Source: Methanomicrobia archaeon
Lineage (GTDB): Archaea > Methanobacteriota_B > Thermococci > Methanofastidiosales > B48-G16
DNA: 16,796 nt
Reading direction: 5' to 3'
Assembly (NCBI GenBank): GCA_023133315.1
Contig: JAGLWR010000006.1
Location: 1 to 16,796 of the forward strand
The notes under the pieces were generated by a model that saw only the letters and a list, made by a program, of their open reading frames with translations, was not told the origin of the DNA and ran no database searches. The translations under genes were made by a program, and so were the position numbers. Positions 14,611 through 16,796 of this stretch are shown here, piece after piece (the stretch's first letter is position 1; each line of letters opens with the position of its first letter).

Positions 14611-15582
14611 ATGAAGTTGATAGAAGTTACAGATCTGAAAAAATATTTTCCGGTGAGAAAGGGAATATTCTCAAAATCTGATAAGTATGTTCACGCCGTG
14701 GACGGTATAAATTTTTCTGTAGAAGAAGGAAAGATACTTGGACTGGCCGGTGAATCTGGGTGTGGAAAAACAACGGTAAGTAAACTCCTAGTGAGGCTGT
14801 TAGAACCTACAAACGGAAAAATTCTTCTTGAGGGAGAAGATATTGCCCACAAAAAAGGAAAAAAATTAAAGGAGTTCAGGAAAAAAATGCAGATGATATT
14901 CCAAGATCCCTATGGATCTCTAAATCCAAGATTCACAGTTATGGACACAGTTGCAGAGCCTTTAATTATACAGGGGATAGGAACTCCTGAGGAGAGAGAA
15001 GACGCAGTTGCAAAGGCATTGGATATAGTTGGCTTGAAATCCCCAGAAGAATTTCTTTTTCGTTATCCTCACGAACTCTCAGGAGGACAGAGGCAGCGAG
15101 TTGCAATAGCAAGAGCTTTAGTTATAGAACCAAAGTTTGTAGCCGCAGATGAACCTGTGTCCATGCTGGATGTTTCGATAAGACTTGGAGTGATGAATCT
15201 GATGTTGGAGCTGAGAGACAGACTCAATCTCACTATTGTATTTGTTACTCACGATCTAGCATGCGCGAGGTATATGAGTGATGAGATAGCAATAATGTAT
15301 CTAGGAGAGATAGTTGAAATTGCACCAACAGAGGAATTGATAAATAATCCAAAGCATCCTTATACCAAGGCGTTACTTTCTTCAGTACCTATACCTGATC
15401 CATCTGAAAAAAGAAAAAGGATTGAAGTAAAAGGTAGAGTTTCAACGCCAATAGACCCCCCTCATGGATGCAGGTTTGCCCCAAGATGTCCTCATGTGAC
15501 GGCAAAATGCAAAAAGAAAGACCCGCACAATGTACGTGTAAGCGATAAGCATCTTGTAGCCTGTCACTCTTTTAAAAGTTAA
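14611..15582 (+). CDS. dppF: ABC transporter ATPase, DppF type with four-cysteine C-terminal motif
   Basis: A 323-residue second ATPase. Walker A GESGCGKT is at 47-54, Q-loop IFQDP at 96-100, signature LSGGQ at 156-160, Walker B FVAADE at 176-181, and the switch His is H214. The C-terminal extension again has C287-x5-C293-x6-C300-x17-C318, with the same spacing as in the DppD partner. GGGTGAT at 14601-14607 contains the DppD stop and serves as ribosome-binding site, so the two genes are translationally coupled. The conserved cysteines in both motors suggest iron-sulphur clusters, which fits an anaerobe. Confidence 0.93.
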   Translation: MKLIEVTDLKKYFPVRKGIFSKSDKYVHAVDGINFSVEEGKILGLAGESGCGKTTVSKLLVRLLEPTNGKILLEGEDIAHKKGKKLKEFRKKMQMIFQDPYGSLNPRFTVMDTVAEPLIIQGIGTPEEREDAVAKALDIVGLKSPEEFLFRYPHELSGGQRQRVAIARALVIEPKFVAADEPVSMLDVSIRLGVMNLMLELRDRLNLTIVFVTHDLACARYMSDEIAIMYLGEIVEIAPTEELINNPKHPYTKALLSSVPIPDPSEKRKRIEVKGRVSTPIDPPHGCRFAPRCPHVTAKCKKKDPHNVRVSDKHLVACHSFKS

Positions 15583-15612
15583 TTTTTACTGAAATTATAA
15601 AGAGATGATTTT

Positions 15613-16707
15613 ATGGGAAAAATAGATAGTATAGCAGTTCTAGGAGCGGGAAATGGCGGTTATGCAATTTCAGCAGATCTAGCTCTGAAAGGATTTCATG
15701 TCAATTTATATGAGCTTCCTTCTTTCGAAAAAAATATCGAGATCGTAAAAAAGACCAAAAAAATTAGAGTTATTAAAAACTCGGGGAAAAAAATAGCAAA
15801 ATTAAATGAAGTTACATCGGATATAAAAAAGGCTATCAAAGATGTTAATTATATATTCATCGCCGTCCCAGCATTCGCACATCGTTATTTTTTTAGAAAA
15901 ATTGTTAATTACTTAGAGAGAGACCAGGTTATAGCAATAACACCAGGAAATATGAGCTCTCTCATTTTACGCAATTTATTAAAAAACAATAAATTCTTTG
16001 ATGACATAGGGATCGTAGAAACTAATACGCTGCCCTATGGATGTAGGAAAACTGGTCCTGAAGAAGTAGAAATTCACGTTGAGGTTAAAAAATTGTTAGC
16101 TGCTACTTTTCCAGCGAAAGGTTCTAGAGATACTCTTAAAACCCTGAAAGAAGTATACCCCTCGGTATTTCCTGTAAGTAATGTGCTAGAAACTACTTTG
16201 AACAATGAAAATCCAGTAGTTCATCCGGCAGCTACAATCCTGAACATAGGGAGGATTGAATACGCTAAAGGAGATTTCTATGTATACAAAGAAGGCATCT
16301 CCAGTTCTGTGGAGCGAATCATCGATGAGATAGATAAAGAAAGATTGGGATTATGCAATATACTGGGATTTATGGAGCGGAGTGTTGATGAGATGTGTAC
16401 AGAGCAAGGGTACAAGGATTCAATCGAACAAAAAATTGATGCGACCGATGCACTCCCGCATAGTAAAGGACCCAGTAATAAAAATTCCAGATTCATAACG
16501 GAAGATGTTCCCTATGGATTGGTTACCTGGGAATCCCTGGGCAGAGTTTTAGAGTATGAAATGCCAACTACCAGATCCATCATACAACTTGCTTCAGTGA
16601 TCAACAGTGTTGATTATTTCAAGGAGGGCAGAACTGTAGAGAAGTTAGGAATTTCGAGTTTGCCTCCAGATAAAATAAATAAATTCTTGGAAAATGGGTA
16701 TCTGTAA
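15613..16707 (+). CDS. Octopine/nopaline (opine) dehydrogenase family protein
   Basis: A 364-residue NAD(P)-dependent enzyme of the family that reversibly condenses the amino group of an amino acid with a 2-oxo acid such as pyruvate. The N-terminal Rossmann domain has GAGNGG at 11-16. An acidic residue at the end of the second strand (E34 in LYEL) favours NAD over NADP. The C-terminal domain contains NENPVVHPA with H204, and EDVP with D298, which match in position the His/Asp pair described for bacterial opine dehydrogenase (CENDH). GAGATGAT, a near match to the ribosome-binding consensus, lies 3-4 nt before the start. The gene lies 30 nt behind the DppF gene with no clear promoter or terminator between, so it is probably the last gene of the transporter operon. 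It may degrade imported opines, or make them for redox balance or metal binding. A related 2-ketopantoate reductase-like activity is the fallback reading. Confidence 0.87.
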   Translation: MGKIDSIAVLGAGNGGYAISADLALKGFHVNLYELPSFEKNIEIVKKTKKIRVIKNSGKKIAKLNEVTSDIKKAIKDVNYIFIAVPAFAHRYFFRKIVNYLERDQVIAITPGNMSSLILRNLLKNNKFFDDIGIVETNTLPYGCRKTGPEEVEIHVEVKKLLAATFPAKGSRDTLKTLKEVYPSVFPVSNVLETTLNNENPVVHPAATILNIGRIEYAKGDFYVYKEGISSSVERIIDEIDKERLGLCNILGFMERSVDEMCTEQGYKDSIEQKIDATDALPHSKGPSNKNSRFITEDVPYGLVTWESLGRVLEYEMPTTRSIIQLASVINSVDYFKEGRTVEKLGISSLPPDKINKFLENGYL

Positions 16708-16796
16708 TTTATGACGAAAAATCTAGATATGGTACTTTTAGATTTCTAATAAGTACGTATCTCTACTTGAAGATTCTTTACAAATAGAGTCAAGGA
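16708..16796. other. Right-edge intergenic DNA with hairpin and AAGATTCTTTAC element
   Basis: After the opine dehydrogenase stop there is an inverted repeat, AAATCTA (16719-16725) with TAGATTT (16739-16745), and then AAGATTCTTTAC (16770-16781), which shares 12 bases with the promoter elements at 8242 and 9651. No TATA box is found at the expected 20-nt spacing before the window ends. No gene is seen. Confidence 0.5.

Noticed and set aside
15583..15612. Separate promoter for the opine dehydrogenase (AAATTATAAAG)
   Set aside because: The TATA-like string is only about 15-20 nt from the ATG, so initiation would fall inside the gene.
16711..16749. 12-codon ORF after the opine dehydrogenase
   Set aside because: Too short, with no ribosome-binding site or promoter; it overlaps the inverted repeat.

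Overview
The window looks like euryarchaeal DNA from an anaerobe. Promoters are archaeal: a purine-rich BRE followed by TTTATAA or CTTAAATA, with a 14-base core shared exactly by two promoters. Ribosome-binding sites are of the GGAGGTGA type. Stops are followed by oligo-T tracts instead of stem-loop terminators. Arginine is mostly AGA/AGG in the genes sampled. The proteome is oxygen-sensitive: a tungsten aldehyde:ferredoxin oxidoreductase, an Fe-dependent alcohol dehydrogenase, a flavoprotein with two [4Fe-4S] sites, and transporter ATPases with four-cysteine motifs. The genus cannot be read from the sequence.

Layout. (1) 1-165, minus: the N-terminus of a lipoprotein with a Thr/Ala/Pro-repeat linker, cut by the window edge. 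(2) 304-2422, minus: a UbiD-family decarboxylase followed by a TIM-barrel amidohydrolase/decarboxylase, abutting by 1 nt. (3) 2563-6581, plus, divergent from (2): a PreA-like flavoprotein, an Fe-alcohol dehydrogenase and an aldehyde:ferredoxin oxidoreductase in a tight operon. A 13-bp direct repeat brackets its promoter. (4) 6578-8187, minus: a class III aminotransferase with a Cys-rich insertion, overlapping by ATGA a small winged-helix-like protein whose stop codon interlocks with that of the oxidoreductase. (5) 8300-9478, plus: a 28-codon ORF, then a zinc alcohol dehydrogenase with foreign-looking codon use and a single-base frameshift near its 3' end. (6) 9651-16707, plus: a promoter, a structured leader, then a complete dipeptide/oligopeptide-type ABC transporter (binding protein, two permeases, two ATPases) and a gene of the octopine/nopaline (opine) dehydrogenase family.

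How the genes may work together (inference). Imported peptides, amino acids or opine-like compounds could be transaminated by the PLP enzyme. The resulting aldehydes could be oxidised to acids with reduction of ferredoxin, or reduced to alcohols by the two alcohol dehydrogenases. The UbiD/amidohydrolase pair and the divergent flavoprotein operon may form one decarboxylation-plus-ring-reduction module.

The most unusual observations are these: an opine dehydrogenase as the last gene of a peptide/nickel-type ABC operon; a promoter cassette (AAAGATTCTTT, then CTTAAATA exactly 20 nt downstream) used both for the zinc dehydrogenase and for the transporter; and a transporter leader in which a 10-bp inverted repeat closes over a 19-codon ORF whose start lies at the predicted transcription start. 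No tRNA, rRNA, CRISPR array, transposase or integrase was seen.
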